Positions 1 through 9,422 are shown, counted from the stretch's first letter. The stretch is DNA of 64,000 nucleotides from JAAEUB01 sp964550345 (GCA_964550345.1 CAZJYZ010000010.1:1-64000); one strand, 5' to 3'. Numbers and translations are program-made. Notes: generated from the letters alone by a model not told the origin.

Positions 1-1
1 C

Positions 2-673
2 CCACCTGCAACCCGCGCAGAGCTTGAGGCCAGCATGGGCACGGTCCTGAAAAGCGCCCTGCGCGATCCGTCCTTCAGCCTGATATTTTTGGGCTTCTTT
101 TCCTGTGGATATCAGCTTGCCTTCATCACCGCGCATTTCCCGGCCTTCGTAACCGAGATGTGCGGCACCATTGACCCCTCCGGCACGCTTGCCTCAATCG
201 GTGTCTCAACAACCTCAGCATTGGGGGCGGTCGCAATCTCGCTCATCGGGTTGGCAAATATTGCAGGGACTTTGCTGGCAGGCTGGCTTGGCAACCGATA
301 TTCAAAAAAATACCTGCTGGCAGCGATTTATACCGGGCGCACAATCGTTGCCGCCCTGTTCATCCTAATGCCGATCACCCCAACCAGCGTCATCCTGTTC
401 TCACTGGCGATGGGCAGCCTCTGGCTGGCCACGGTGCCCCTGACGTCAGGGCTGGTCGCCCATATCTACGGGCTGCGCTATATGGGCACGCTTTACGGTA
501 TTGTCTTCTTTTCCCATCAATTAGGCAGCTTCCTTGGCATTTGGCTGGGCGGGCGCATGTATGACGCCACCGGAGATTACACCTTCGTCTGGTGGATCGG
601 CGTCGGCGTCGGGGCCTTCTCGGCCATTGTCCACCTTCCCATCCGGGAACGCCCAGCAGGCGCTTTGGCCTAG
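2..673 (+). CDS. MFS transporter, C-terminal part (5' end outside window)
   Basis: The reading frame is open to the left edge, so the 223 residues seen are the C-terminal half of a major facilitator superfamily carrier in the inner membrane. Six hydrophobic segments can be followed, with charged loops such as GNRYSKK and GGRMYDATGDY that resemble the cytoplasmic loops of MFS carriers. The style of the second half resembles the oxalate/formate and monocarboxylate branch, but the substrate cannot be read from this part. It ends with a soluble tail PIRERPAGALA. It points toward the convergent VOC gene, and the 150 bases between them show no clear signal. Confidence 0.85.
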   Translation, partial: PPATRAELEASMGTVLKSALRDPSFSLIFLGFFSCGYQLAFITAHFPAFVTEMCGTIDPSGTLASIGVSTTSALGAVAISLIGLANIAGTLLAGWLGNRYSKKYLLAAIYTGRTIVAALFILMPITPTSVILFSLAMGSLWLATVPLTSGLVAHIYGLRYMGTLYGIVFFSHQLGSFLGIWLGGRMYDATGDYTFVWWIGVGVGAFSAIVHLPIRERPAGALA

Positions 674-822
674 AACACGGGTGCCCGTTCGCTGTTTTTA
701 CGAGGTTCGGGGCAAAGTGTTATCCGCTGCGCAATGGGCATAGCTACCAATCCCCGTCTCAGGAACGACCCCGTGAATTTCAGAAAATTTCTCCCTCCAC
801 CCAGTGGGAAATGGTCAGATAA

Positions 823-1221
823 TCAGTGACCAGGTTGCGCGGTCTGCACTTCTTTCTGATATCCTTCGGGATCAAGGAATGCGAAAGCCGTTATCCCCAA
901 TTCTTCGTTTTCGCGAAGTTCGGTCAGACCAGAAACCCCTTCCTGACGCACCCAGTCATACCAGGCAGAAACATCCGGCACACGCAGGCAAATCTGGCAG
1001 GTCTTAGCTTCGGCCCAATGTTGCATTCCCCTGTCATTATCCACGAGGCCAATATGGGAATTGCCCGCAATCAAGTAAATTTTTGACCACCCCTGATCAA
1101 TCGCCAACGTGAACCCCAGAACCTTCTCATAAAAATCCATGGCGGCCGGTAAGTCCCGGTAATATTGGAATGTTACCGTCAACTGGAACCCATCCATAGG
1201 CCGCTTAAAACCATTTCCCAT
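823..1221 (-). CDS. VOC/glyoxalase-bleomycin resistance superfamily protein
   Basis: A 132-residue protein of the vicinal oxygen chelate fold. Two beta-alpha-beta-beta-beta modules are visible: the first begins VTFQYYRDLPAAMDFYEKVLGF, the second ends FAFLDPEGYQKEVQ, the typical terminal strand with the metal-ligand Glu position. The start at 1221 is backed by a GGAG about ten bases upstream; an internal Met (MDGF, residue 9) is a weaker alternative. Members include glyoxalases, dioxygenases and antibiotic-binding proteins; nothing here separates these, so the substrate is unknown. It lies alone between convergent MFS and the co-directional Lrp gene. Confidence 0.85.
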   Translation of the reverse strand: MGNGFKRPMDGFQLTVTFQYYRDLPAAMDFYEKVLGFTLAIDQGWSKIYLIAGNSHIGLVDNDRGMQHWAEAKTCQICLRVPDVSAWYDWVRQEGVSGLTELRENEELGITAFAFLDPEGYQKEVQTAQPGH

Positions 1222-1300
1222 GTTGCATTACTCCGCAGTTCGGGCCTGATTTGCCCGGCAAAATCGTCCGTTATTTACGCATCCTTTCAAACTGCACTTT

Positions 1301-1759
1301 TCACACCGGCAATGCGGTGGTTTTGAATACGGTCCGCAAGGCAAAGCTTGACTGCATGCCCTGCACCCCCGGCAAGCGGGCCAGATATCTGCGGTGGATA
1401 CGTGCAAAATCTTCCGTATCTTCAGCCACCACCTTCAGCAGATAATCCGCCGTGCCCGCCATCAGGTGACATTCCAGAACGTCTGGCACCAAAGCTACCT
1501 CTCGTTCAAACGCATCTAATACTTCATCGGCCTGCCCTGACAGGGTGATTTCTACGAAAACCGTGGTTGGGCGGCCAAGTTTGCGCGCGTCCAGAAGGGC
1601 AACATAGTCGCGCACGAACCCCTCTGCCTCCAACCGCTGAACCCGCCGGTGACAGGCAGAAGGTGACAGGTTGATCTGTTCGGACAATTCCGCATTCGAT
1701 ATCCTACCGGTCTTTTGCAGTGCCTTCAGGATTCGACGGTCTATACTATCCAGTTCCAT
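1301..1759 (-). CDS. Lrp/AsnC family transcriptional regulator
   Basis: About 152 residues: N-terminal winged helix-turn-helix (LDSIDRRILKALQKTGRISNAEL then LSPSACHRRVQRLEAEGFV) followed by the RAM/Lrp ligand-binding domain (VPDVLECHLMAGTADYLLKV). I prefer the ATG at 1759, preceded by AAGGA, over the upstream ATG at 1792, which has no good ribosome site and would add 11 residues before the usual MELDSIDRR start. It is divergent from ald with about 150 bases between, the classic arrangement of an alanine-responsive activator with its alanine dehydrogenase target. That regulatory link is an inference from position. Confidence 0.9.
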   Translation of the reverse strand: MELDSIDRRILKALQKTGRISNAELSEQINLSPSACHRRVQRLEAEGFVRDYVALLDARKLGRPTTVFVEITLSGQADEVLDAFEREVALVPDVLECHLMAGTADYLLKVVAEDTEDFARIHRRYLARLPGVQGMQSSFALRTVFKTTALPV

Positions 1760-1909
1760 AATTGTGCAAGTTCCTTGCGCATTTAGAGGCATTTCCGGTG
1801 TTTTCGTGCGACTTATTAGGTTTATGCGCGCAATATGTCAAAGCATTTGCACCGGTGACGGCGTAGAGACGGATAAAGGTTGAACCCAATTAATCCGGCG
1901 GAGGGATAC

Positions 1910-3068
1910 ATGCTGATCGGTTGCCCAAAAGAAATCAAACCACAGGAATTTCGTGTTGGGCTGACGCCTAATGCCGCCTTGGAAGCCATAGCGCGCGGCC
2001 ACCAGGTTGTTGTTGAAACCGAAGCGGGCAGCGGGTCGGGCTTCAGTGACGAAGATTACATTGCAGCGGGTGCGGAAATTCTCGGCACCGCCGAAGATGT
2101 CTTTGCCCGCGCCGATATGATCGTGAAAGTGAAAGAGCCACAAGCGGGTGAACGTAAGATGCTCCGCGAAGGCCAGCTTCTGTTTACGTACCTCCATCTG
2201 GCCCCGGACCCCGCACAAACCAAGGACCTCATGGAAAGTGGCTGTACGGCAATAGCTTATGAGACCGTGACCGATGCAACTGGTGGCCTGCCGCTTCTGG
2301 CGCCGATGTCCGAGGTTGCGGGCAAACTGGCACCACAGGTTGGTGCCTGGACCCTGCAAAAAGCCAATGGCGGGCGCGGCGTGCTGCTGGGCGGCGTGCC
2401 CGGCGTCGGCCCTGCCCGTGTCGTAGTAATCGGTGGCGGAAATGTGGGCACCCATGCGGCGCGTGTCGCTGCCGGGATGGGGGCCGATGTGACCGTACTC
2501 GACCGTTCGCTTCCGCGTCTGCGCTATCTTGATGATACGTTTGGTCGGCTGTTTAAAAATGGCTATGCCAGCGNNNNNNNNNNNNNNNNNNNNNNNNNNN
2601 NNNNNNNNNNNNNNNNNNCATACCCACGAATTGCTGGTTCAGGCAGATATGGTTATCGGTGCGGTTCTGGTGCCCGGTGCCGCTGCGCCCAAACTGGTCA
2701 GTCGCGCACAGCTAAGTGATATGAAGCCCGGTGCCGCCCTTGTGGATGTGGCAATTGATCAGGGCGGTTGTTTTGAAACCTCGCACGCCACCACCCATGC
2801 TGACCCGATCTATGACGTTGACGGCATCATGCATTACTGCGTGGCCAACATGCCCGGTGCCGTGGCCCGCACCTCGACCATTGCATTGTCCAATGCCACC
2901 ATGCCCTTCATGCTGGCACTGGCAGGCAAGGGCTGGCGGCAGGCTTGCGAAGATGATCCGCATCTGCTGGAGGGCCTGAACGTCCACGCCGGAGAGCTGA
3001 CCTACTACGCAGTTGGTAAAGCCCTTGGCATCAATGTGATCTCGCCAAGTCTGGCGTTAAAGAAATAG
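1910..3068 (+). CDS. ald: alanine dehydrogenase (interrupted by assembly gap)
   Basis: Catalyses the NAD-dependent, reversible oxidative deamination of L-alanine to pyruvate and ammonia. Visible marks: N-terminal MLIGCPKEIKPQEFRVGLTP, catalytic-region FTYLHLAPDP, Rossmann glycines VVIGGGNVGTHAA, and VDVAIDQGGCFET with the catalytic Asp. Start at 1910 has a GGAGG six bases upstream. Forty-five N at 2574-2618 cut the gene, and the frames left and right of it do not agree. Alignment with the family from memory requires only two residues there; with five bases instead of 45 the gene is in frame and 372 residues long, the normal size. So it is probably intact in the organism. Confidence 0.93.
2574..2618. 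other. assembly gap (45 N) inside ald
   Basis: A run of 45 undetermined bases. Codons are in one frame before it and in another after it, so its true length is not 45 but a number leaving remainder 2 on division by 3. Comparison with the alanine dehydrogenase family suggests about five missing bases. Confidence 0.95.
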
Positions 3069-3078
3069 GCATACCTGA

Positions 3079-3105
3079 TGCCCGGTCCGCCACCCGGACC
3101 GGGCA
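3079..3105 (+). terminator. GC-rich hairpin after ald
   Basis: An 11-bp perfect stem (3079-3089 with 3095-3105) and a five-base loop starts ten bases after the ald stop codon. There is no following T-tract, so it may act as a weak terminator or as a stabilising 3' end. Confidence 0.5.
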
Positions 3106-3181
3106 CAAGCTGATTGCGGGATATTGCGATTAGCACCGCCATGCCCTAATACGCACTATTCACATCCTGAATGGCGCGCAC

Positions 3182-4843
3182 ATGACACAAAAACGTTCCG
3201 AATTGCTGATGCCTGCGGGCAATCTGCGCAAGTTGAAAATGGCGGTGCTTTACGGCGCTGATGCGGTCTATCTGGGTACGCCGGATATGTCCCTGCGCAC
3301 CAAGTCTGAGTTTTCACTGGAAGAAGTGATTGAGGGGGTTGAGTTTTGCCACGCCCACAGGCGGCGCGCCTATCTGACGCTCAACCTGTTTTCGCACAAC
3401 AAGGACATCCCCAAGCTGGATGAATACATTGATACGGTACGCAAAGTGCGCCCGGACGGGCTGATCATCGCTGATCCCGGTGTGTTCTCCTATGTGCGTG
3501 AGCGCGCGCCGGAACTGCCCTTGCATATCTCAACACAAAGCAATGTCTCCTCGTGGTTATCAGTTAAGTTCTGGCAGGATCAGGGGGCCGAGCTTTGCGT
3601 GCTGGCCCGCGAGGTTTCCTTTGCCGAACTGGCTGAAATCCGCGAAAAGTGCCCGGATATCAAGCTCGAGGCCTTCGTCCACGGCGCCATGTGCATGACC
3701 TATTCCGGACGTTGCCTGTTGTCGAACTTCATGGCGGAACGCGGCGCCAACCAAGGCAATTGCGCCAATTCCTGTCGCTGGAATTACACCTTCCACCTGC
3801 GCCTGAAGGACGGTTCGGTGGAAGAACTGAACATCACCGATGAAAACGCCCATCTGTTTGAGTTTTTGCTGGAGGAAGGCTGCCGCCCCGGCGAACTGCT
3901 ACCTATCGAAGAGGATGCGCGTGGATCGTACATCCTCAACTCCAAAGACCTGTGCATCATGCCAAAACTGGATGATTACCTGTCCATCGGCGTTGACAGC
4001 CTCAAGGTCGAAGGTCGGGGAAAATCTGAGTATTACGTGGCCGTCGTGGCACGCGCCTACCGCATGGCCATTGATGACTATTACGCCGACCCGGAAAACT
4101 GGTCACCCGAACCATACATGAAAGAACTGACCACTGTCGGTAACCGTGGCTATACTTTGGCCTTTCACGATGGCCGCCTGACAAACCACGCCCATAATTA
4201 CGAACACACGGCCTCGATCGCCCAATGGGAATATGCCGGCGTTGTCACCGAAGTAACCGAGGATGCCCTGCTGGTTGAGGTAAAAAACAAGCTGGAAGCA
4301 GGCGAAGTGCTTGAGTTTATATCCCCGGTATCGCGCGAACCCGTGCTGCTCAGGCTTTATGATTTCGAAGCGGCCGATAGCGGTGAGCGGCTTGAGGTAA
4401 TCCACGGCGGCTCACGCACGACCATCCGCATCCCCTTTGCCTTGTTTGACCACGAAGATCCCGCCGATATCCGCGCCCGTTTCCCGGTTTTTTCGGTGAT
4501 GCGCAAGGAACGCAGCCTTCGCGAGGATGACTGGGCGCGGGTCCGCCTTGACCGGCTGGTGCAGGGACTTGAGGTCAGCGGCAAAGACAACCCCAAAGCT
4601 TATGAGAAACGCCGCGATGCGCTGGTTGAAACCATCGGTGACGGCGCAAAGGAACGACGGTTCAAAACCAACCGGGTGGGTACCGAGGGCTGCTGCGGCA
4701 AAGGCTGCAACGGCTGTATGATGTTCTGGCAGGATGACCTTTATGCCCGTGCTCGCGAGGTGCTTTTGAAGCGCAAACAGGGCGAACAGCTTAGCCGCGC
4801 CGAAGCGACCGAGCTGAAAGGAATTTCCGAGGGGACGGGGTAA
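3182..4843 (+). CDS. U32 family peptidase-like protein (tRNA hydroxylation TrhP/YegQ type)
   Basis: A 553-residue member of the U32 family, best known from TrhP (YegQ), which with prephenate takes part in making 5-hydroxyuridine at position 34 of tRNA; some family members are collagenase-like peptidases. The family signature with its cysteines is present (EAFVHGAMCMTYSGRCLLSN, then NQGNCANSCRW), consistent with an iron-sulfur cluster. The protein is longer than the E. coli homologue (about 450) and carries an additional cysteine cluster near the C-terminus, GCCGKGCNGCMMFW, which could hold a second metal or cluster. The start lacks a strong ribosome site. Exact substrate is not proven by sequence. 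Confidence 0.88.
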   Translation: MTQKRSELLMPAGNLRKLKMAVLYGADAVYLGTPDMSLRTKSEFSLEEVIEGVEFCHAHRRRAYLTLNLFSHNKDIPKLDEYIDTVRKVRPDGLIIADPGVFSYVRERAPELPLHISTQSNVSSWLSVKFWQDQGAELCVLAREVSFAELAEIREKCPDIKLEAFVHGAMCMTYSGRCLLSNFMAERGANQGNCANSCRWNYTFHLRLKDGSVEELNITDENAHLFEFLLEEGCRPGELLPIEEDARGSYILNSKDLCIMPKLDDYLSIGVDSLKVEGRGKSEYYVAVVARAYRMAIDDYYADPENWSPEPYMKELTTVGNRGYTLAFHDGRLTNHAHNYEHTASIAQWEYAGVVTEVTEDALLVEVKNKLEAGEVLEFISPVSREPVLLRLYDFEAADSGERLEVIHGGSRTTIRIPFALFDHEDPADIRARFPVFSVMRKERSLREDDWARVRLDRLVQGLEVSGKDNPKAYEKRRDALVETIGDGAKERRFKTNRVGTEGCCGKGCNGCMMFWQDDLYARAREVLLKRKQGEQLSRAEATELKGISEGTG

Positions 4844-4862
4844 CCACCCCCCCCGGAAAAGT

Positions 4863-5294
4863 CTATTTCTTCGCCAGCGAGTCCCGAATTTCCGTCAACA
4901 GGTCAATCTCAGAGGGCCCCGCAGGGGCTGCTTGCTCAACCACTTCTTCTTTCGAGACGACGTCCTTGGCTTTGTTAACCATTTTAACCAATTGAAACAC
5001 CACAAAGGCGATGATCAGGAAATTGATCACGGCCATGATGAAGGCCCCGTAAGCAAATACATTTGCCCCGGTTTCACGAGCCGCAGACAGGCTGGTTCCA
5101 GCGGCTACTTCACCGGCCAAAACCACGTATTTATTGGTGAAATCGACACCACCCATGAATATCCCGACAATTGGGTTGATCAGATCGGAAACCATGGATT
5201 TGACAATCGCGGTGAAGGCCGCGCCGATGATGATCCCGACAGCCATGTCCATGACATTGCCCTTGGCAATGAAGTCTTTGAATTCTTTTAGCAT
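4863..5294 (-). CDS. mscL: large-conductance mechanosensitive channel MscL
   Basis: 143 residues, the usual size. MscL opens a wide inner-membrane pore under hypo-osmotic stress and releases solutes. The N-terminal amphipathic helix MLKEFKDFIAKGNVMDMAVG, the first transmembrane helix VGIIIGAAFTAIVKSMVSDL, a periplasmic loop, the second transmembrane helix MAVINFLIIAFVVFQLVKMVN and the C-terminal bundle helix EIDLLTEIRDSLAK are all in place. A purine-rich GGGGTGAGA precedes the start. It is convergent with the U32 gene, only 19 bases away, with a C8 run in the gap. Confidence 0.97.
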   Translation of the reverse strand: MLKEFKDFIAKGNVMDMAVGIIIGAAFTAIVKSMVSDLINPIVGIFMGGVDFTNKYVVLAGEVAAGTSLSAARETGANVFAYGAFIMAVINFLIIAFVVFQLVKMVNKAKDVVSKEEVVEQAAPAGPSEIDLLTEIRDSLAKK

Positions 5295-5400
5295 ATCTCA
5301 CCCCGTCCTGTTTTAGCCCGCATGATTTCCACGCGAGTTCCGTTTCGCCTTGTAATATTCCGGAATATTTCCCGCAAAGTTCACCAGAATTACACCTGGC

Positions 5401-5850
5401 TTACCCGGGCAATGCGCCTGTCAGAACATAGTTAAGGATCTGAACCACCTGCTCCGGATGCTCAGCCACTGCGAGGGCTGCCGCGTCCACTTCTTTCAAC
5501 GGGTGCTGAATGTCCGGACCGTGCAGCACGATAAGGGACTTACCTAACGCCGAGGCATAGCCCGCATCAAAGGCGGCATTCCATTGTTTGTATTTGTCCC
5601 CAAAACGCACCACGACCACGTCCGCCGCCTCGATCTGCGTGCGGGTGCGGATGGCGTTAACCTTAGCACCCTTGTTGTCGTGCCAGAACTTATTTGGCTC
5701 GGCCCCGAGGATCTCGACGCCACAATCGTCGCTGGCATCATGGTCGGTTACAGGCGCGGAGAACGTCACGTCCAGCCCCTTTGAACCTTCGATGATCTGT
5801 TCACGCCAATCGGTGTGAATTTCCCCAGACAGGTACACGTTCAAAGTCAT
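5401..5850 (-). CDS. YtoQ family protein
   Basis: 149 residues matching the YtoQ family, small proteins related to nucleoside 2-deoxyribosyltransferases by fold. Recognisable stretches are MTLNVYLSGEIHTDWREQI at the start, a central AADVVVVRFGDKYKQWNAAF and a C-terminal helix. A good AGGAG precedes the start. It overlaps the phosphoribosyltransferase gene by four bases (ATGA), so the two are translated together; the pairing of a deoxyribosyltransferase-like and a phosphoribosyltransferase protein hints at nucleotide or base salvage, but the biochemical role of YtoQ is not known to me. Confidence 0.85.
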   Translation of the reverse strand: MTLNVYLSGEIHTDWREQIIEGSKGLDVTFSAPVTDHDASDDCGVEILGAEPNKFWHDNKGAKVNAIRTRTQIEAADVVVVRFGDKYKQWNAAFDAGYASALGKSLIVLHGPDIQHPLKEVDAAALAVAEHPEQVVQILNYVLTGALPG

Positions 5851-6503
5851 TTTTCTTCTCCTGTTTTTTCATCAAAACTGCGCAGCAGTTCCGATACGTC
5901 GGCAGAGTTGACCTGCCGGAAATCTTCGTAATGTGCCCCAACAGCATAGAATGGCCGGGGTGTGTTTAAGCACAGAACCTTGTCCACAAGCGGTTCAAGC
6001 TCTTCAAGTACCTCAGGTGGTGCAACCGGAACGGCCAATAAAATATGTGCCGCCCCGCTTTTTTTCAGGGCTTTTAACGCGGCTCGAATGGTCGCGCCGG
6101 TTGCAATACCGTCATCCACCACTATGACGTTACGTCCGCTAACAGGCTCCGGCGCTCGGTTTCCCATCCAGCGCTCCCGGCGCGCCTCAATTTCTTCCAG
6201 CTTGTCACGGATGGCGTCATCAAAGTCACTCTCGTCCAGCCCCATTCTGCGTAGAATTTCATGGTTGAAGACCACCTCGTGCACAGCACCATCCACCACC
6301 GCGCCTGCGGCAAGCTCGGGCTGGTCTGGCATACTGATTTTGCGCACCAACAAAAGGTCCAGACGCGCGTTCAGCACGTCCGCGACGGCAAGCGCTACCG
6401 GCACACCGCCGCGCGGCAGTGCCAAAACCAATGGGTTTTCAGGCGCGCTGGCGACCAGTTCCTTCGCCAGAGCTTCTCCGGCAGCTTTACGATCTGCAAA
6501 CAT
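5847..6503 (-). CDS. phosphoribosyltransferase family protein
   Basis: 218 residues with the type I PRTase fold. The PRPP-binding motif is clear: NVIVVDDGIATGATIRAALK around residues 118-137, with the two acidic residues, and an N-terminal region LALPRGGVPVALAVADVLN that contacts pyrophosphate. The long insertion between strands (ERRERWMGNRAP) and the sequence style match the stand-alone PRTases often annotated as putative phosphoribosyl transferases beside stress genes; the base used is unknown. No clear ribosome site is seen upstream. It shares an ATGA overlap with ytoQ. Confidence 0.85.
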   Translation of the reverse strand: MFADRKAAGEALAKELVASAPENPLVLALPRGGVPVALAVADVLNARLDLLLVRKISMPDQPELAAGAVVDGAVHEVVFNHEILRRMGLDESDFDDAIRDKLEEIEARRERWMGNRAPEPVSGRNVIVVDDGIATGATIRAALKALKKSGAAHILLAVPVAPPEVLEELEPLVDKVLCLNTPRPFYAVGAHYEDFRQVNSADVSELLRSFDEKTGEEK

Positions 6504-6539
6504 GGGGTAAGTATGACGTTCGCCACAGGTTTTGAAAAG

Positions 6540-8942
6540 TCATGCGCGTAATGTCCCGCCCGTGGCCTTACTGACCTTGTCGATGATCTTGGCAGAAACC
6601 GCCTCAATATCCGCATCCGTCAGTGTCTTTTCACGCGGCTGCAGGCGCACGGTAATGGCCAGAGACTTCTCGCCCTCAGCCAGCGACCCGCCAGAAAACT
6701 CATCAAACAGCCGCACCTCGTCAATCAACACCTTGTCTGCTCCAGCCGCGGCATTGACCAGCGATACTGCCTCGACATCTGAGGCCACCACAAAGGCAAA
6801 GTCACGTTCAACCGCCTGCAGATCACTGGCTGCCAACGCTGCACGGGTGGCAGTTTTAACCTTTGGAAACGGCACCTTAGCTAGATGTAGCGCAAATGCC
6901 ACTACCGGACCTTTCACATCCGCCGCCTGTATCACCTTCGGGTGCAATTCACCAAAGGCGCCCAGCACGTTCTTTGGGCCAAGCGACAGCTTGGCTGAGC
7001 GTCCGGGGTGCCACCAGTCATTCATGTCACGCAGATGCATCAGCTTGGCCGGAGCATTGATGGCCGACAACGTGGCCAGAAGGTCGGCCTTGGCATCGTA
7101 AAGATCCACTGCGCGGCGGGCACCGAAACGATCTTTGGGTCCGGTGTGACCCACCAGAATGCCGGTTACCATAACCTCTTGCTCATCCGGTTCTGCACCG
7201 TGGAAAACCGGACCAACCTCATAAAGGGCAAGATCCATGAAGCCGCGCGCCTGATTGCGCGATGCAGCCATCAAAAGGCCCGGCAAAAGTGATGGGCGCA
7301 TATGGCTCATCTCGCTTGAAATCGGGTTGTCCAGCCGGCTTGCTTCGGACCCGCCACCAAAACGGGCGGCGTTATCCGCGTCGATGAAGCTGTAGGTCAC
7401 GCATTCATTGTAGCCCAAAGCCGCCACCGTACGACGCGCCATGCTTTCACGTTTTTGCAAGGGTGTTAGCACGGGGCGTGGAACACCCACATGGGCGCGC
7501 GACATTGGTTTGCCAACCAGTTTGGTCAGTGAAGCAACCCGCGCCACCTCCTCGACCAGATCGGCCGAGCCCTGCACGTCCGGCCGCCATGAAGGCACAT
7601 GCGCCATGTCATCTTTATCGACGCTAAAACCAAGTGCTGTCAGGGTCTTGCGTTGCTCGTCTGCCGGAATATCCATACCAACGAGGCTTTGCACTCGGTC
7701 GGTGTCAAGCTTGTATGCACGGTCCACATCCGGCACGGTGCCGGCCGTCACCACATGACTGGCCTCACCACCGCAAAGGTCCAGTATCATCTGCGCCGCC
7801 AGCTCGATAGCAGGCGCGTTGAATGCCGGGTCAATCCCGCGCTCATTGCGATAACGTGCGTCCGAATTAATCTTTAGTGCCCGACCATTTTGGGCAATTT
7901 GGATCGGATCCCAAACAGCAGCCTCCAGAAACACATCGGTAGTTTCCTCGGTGCAGCCCGTTGCAAGTCCACCCATGATTCCGGCTATGCTTTCAATGTT
8001 TTCGTCGTCCGAGATCACGACCGCGCCTTGGGCAAAAGTATATTCTTTTTCATCAAGCCCCATCAGGGTCTCGCCCTCGTTGGCTCGGTGCACACGCAAG
8101 TTCCCCTTAACTTTGGACGCATCGAAGACGTGCAAAGGCCGGTTCATATCATAGGTGAAAAAGTTGGTGATATCGACCAGTGCCGAAATAGGCCTGAGCC
8201 CAATTGCCTTGAGCCGCTGCTGCAACCAGTGCGGCGAGGGGCCGTTTTTGACACCCCGGATCAGGCGTCCCATGAATACTTCGCAGCCGTCTTTTTTCGT
8301 GTCTTCATCTATAGTTACATTGATCGGGCAATCAAACGTACCTTTAACCTCGGCCGTTTTTGCAGGCTTCATCACACCCAGACCGCGCGCCGCCAGGTCA
8401 CGGGCAATGCCGCGTACACCCAGAGCGTCGGGACGGTTCGGAGTGATGGCTATGTCGATCACCGGATCAACCTTGTCCGGCGAATTAGCCGCCATCCAGT
8501 CGGCAAAACTATCCCCGACCTGACCCGAGCTAAGCTCAATGATGCCATCATGTTCGTCCGAAAGTTCCAGCTCGCGCTCGGACGCCATCATACCGTGACT
8601 TTCAATGCCGCGGATCTTGCCGACCTTTATGGTCGTGTCGATCCCGGGGATATATTGTCCGGGTTTGGCCACCACCACGGTGATCCCTTCGCGCGCATTG
8701 GGTGCGCCGCAAATGATCTGCTTGTCACCCTCGTCCGTCTCGACAACACAGACACGCAGGCGATCCGCATCGGGATGTTTCTCGGCGCTTTTAACTTTAC
8801 CAATGGTAAACTCCCCCAGTGTATCCAAAGGGTTAATCACCTCTTCGACCTCCAGGCCAAGATCGGTCAGGGCTTCGCATATCTCATCGACTGAGGCGGT
8901 GGTCTCAAGATGATCCTGCAGCCAGGAAAGCGTGAATTTCAT
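6540..8942 (-). CDS. pheT: phenylalanine--tRNA ligase beta subunit
   Basis: 800 residues, the normal length. With PheS it forms the alpha2-beta2 enzyme that charges tRNA-Phe. The N-terminal OB-fold (tRNA-binding, EMAP-like) domain is at residues about 40-150 (VKSAEKHPDADRLRVCVV), followed by B3/B4 editing domain, B5 (RVQSLVGMDIPADEQRKTL), the catalytic-like core, and the C-terminal FDX-ACB anticodon-binding domain (ERDFAFVVASDVEAV). Starts MKFTLSWLQDHL. Unlike the usual pheS-pheT adjacency, about 1.8 kb with three other genes separate it from pheS here. Confidence 0.98.
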   Translation of the reverse strand: MKFTLSWLQDHLETTASVDEICEALTDLGLEVEEVINPLDTLGEFTIGKVKSAEKHPDADRLRVCVVETDEGDKQIICGAPNAREGITVVVAKPGQYIPGIDTTIKVGKIRGIESHGMMASERELELSDEHDGIIELSSGQVGDSFADWMAANSPDKVDPVIDIAITPNRPDALGVRGIARDLAARGLGVMKPAKTAEVKGTFDCPINVTIDEDTKKDGCEVFMGRLIRGVKNGPSPHWLQQRLKAIGLRPISALVDITNFFTYDMNRPLHVFDASKVKGNLRVHRANEGETLMGLDEKEYTFAQGAVVISDDENIESIAGIMGGLATGCTEETTDVFLEAAVWDPIQIAQNGRALKINSDARYRNERGIDPAFNAPAIELAAQMILDLCGGEASHVVTAGTVPDVDRAYKLDTDRVQSLVGMDIPADEQRKTLTALGFSVDKDDMAHVPSWRPDVQGSADLVEEVARVASLTKLVGKPMSRAHVGVPRPVLTPLQKRESMARRTVAALGYNECVTYSFIDADNAARFGGGSEASRLDNPISSEMSHMRPSLLPGLLMAASRNQARGFMDLALYEVGPVFHGAEPDEQEVMVTGILVGHTGPKDRFGARRAVDLYDAKADLLATLSAINAPAKLMHLRDMNDWWHPGRSAKLSLGPKNVLGAFGELHPKVIQAADVKGPVVAFALHLAKVPFPKVKTATRAALAASDLQAVERDFAFVVASDVEAVSLVNAAAGADKVLIDEVRLFDEFSGGSLAEGEKSLAITVRLQPREKTLTDADIEAVSAKIIDKVSKATGGTLRA

Positions 8943-9065
8943 TTGCGTTGTTCCAATTCAGTCGGGTCGGCCCTGCTCATATCCGATTGTTGGCCCGCGA
9001 TAAAGACCCCCAAGCACTGCAAGCAAGCCAAAACCGGAATTGATGGGAACTTAGCGATGATGGCG

Positions 9066-9095
9066 TAATAAAACGCCCTGTTTCGGGCTTATTTT
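9066..9095. terminator. small A/T-flanked hairpin upstream of pheT
   Basis: A short GCCC/GGGC stem with flanking A and T tracts on both sides (AATAAAA before, TTATTTT after). It could terminate transcription on either strand. It lies 130 bases upstream of the pheT start. The stem is short, so this is a weak call. Confidence 0.35.
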
Positions 9096-9116
9096 GGCCC
9101 AAGTCACCATGCAACC

Positions 9117-9365
9117 ATGTCGGGAAACACAATAATGGGATACGCCAAAATGGACACCAAGGGGCCAACCTTGATTGCCACATCTCTGGGTCTGCTGTTT
9201 TCAGGCATTGTTATGGTGCAGTCGCAGAAACAGACTGCAACTACGGCAACCGAAGACACAGCGGTAAGCCCTTCGGCAGTTGCAGAGGCTACGCGTAGCG
9301 ATGACGATTGGAGCCGTCGCACAACCACGGGAGGCGCTGTGTTCGTTTCGTCAAACGACGAATAG
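9117..9365 (+). CDS. small putative membrane-anchored protein
   Basis: An 82-residue reading frame not recognised as a known family. Residues about 17-35 (GPTLIATSLGLLFSGIVMV) form one hydrophobic segment, followed by a Gln/Thr-rich and then acidic, serine-rich tail, a layout typical of real single-span small proteins in Rhodobacterales. There is no convincing ribosome site, and reading frames exist on the opposite strand, so coding status is uncertain. It is divergent from pheT and convergent with the ASCH gene. Confidence 0.4.
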   Translation: MSGNTIMGYAKMDTKGPTLIATSLGLLFSGIVMVQSQKQTATTATEDTAVSPSAVAEATRSDDDWSRRTTTGGAVFVSSNDE

Positions 9366-9422
9366 GCATAGCAAAAAATTTAAAAACCGTTTAGTGCTTA
9401 CCTTCTACAAGGTCGGATCGGG

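Noticed and set aside
7890..8894. 334-codon plus-strand frame inside pheT
   Set aside because: Shadow frame antisense to a well-conserved synthetase gene.
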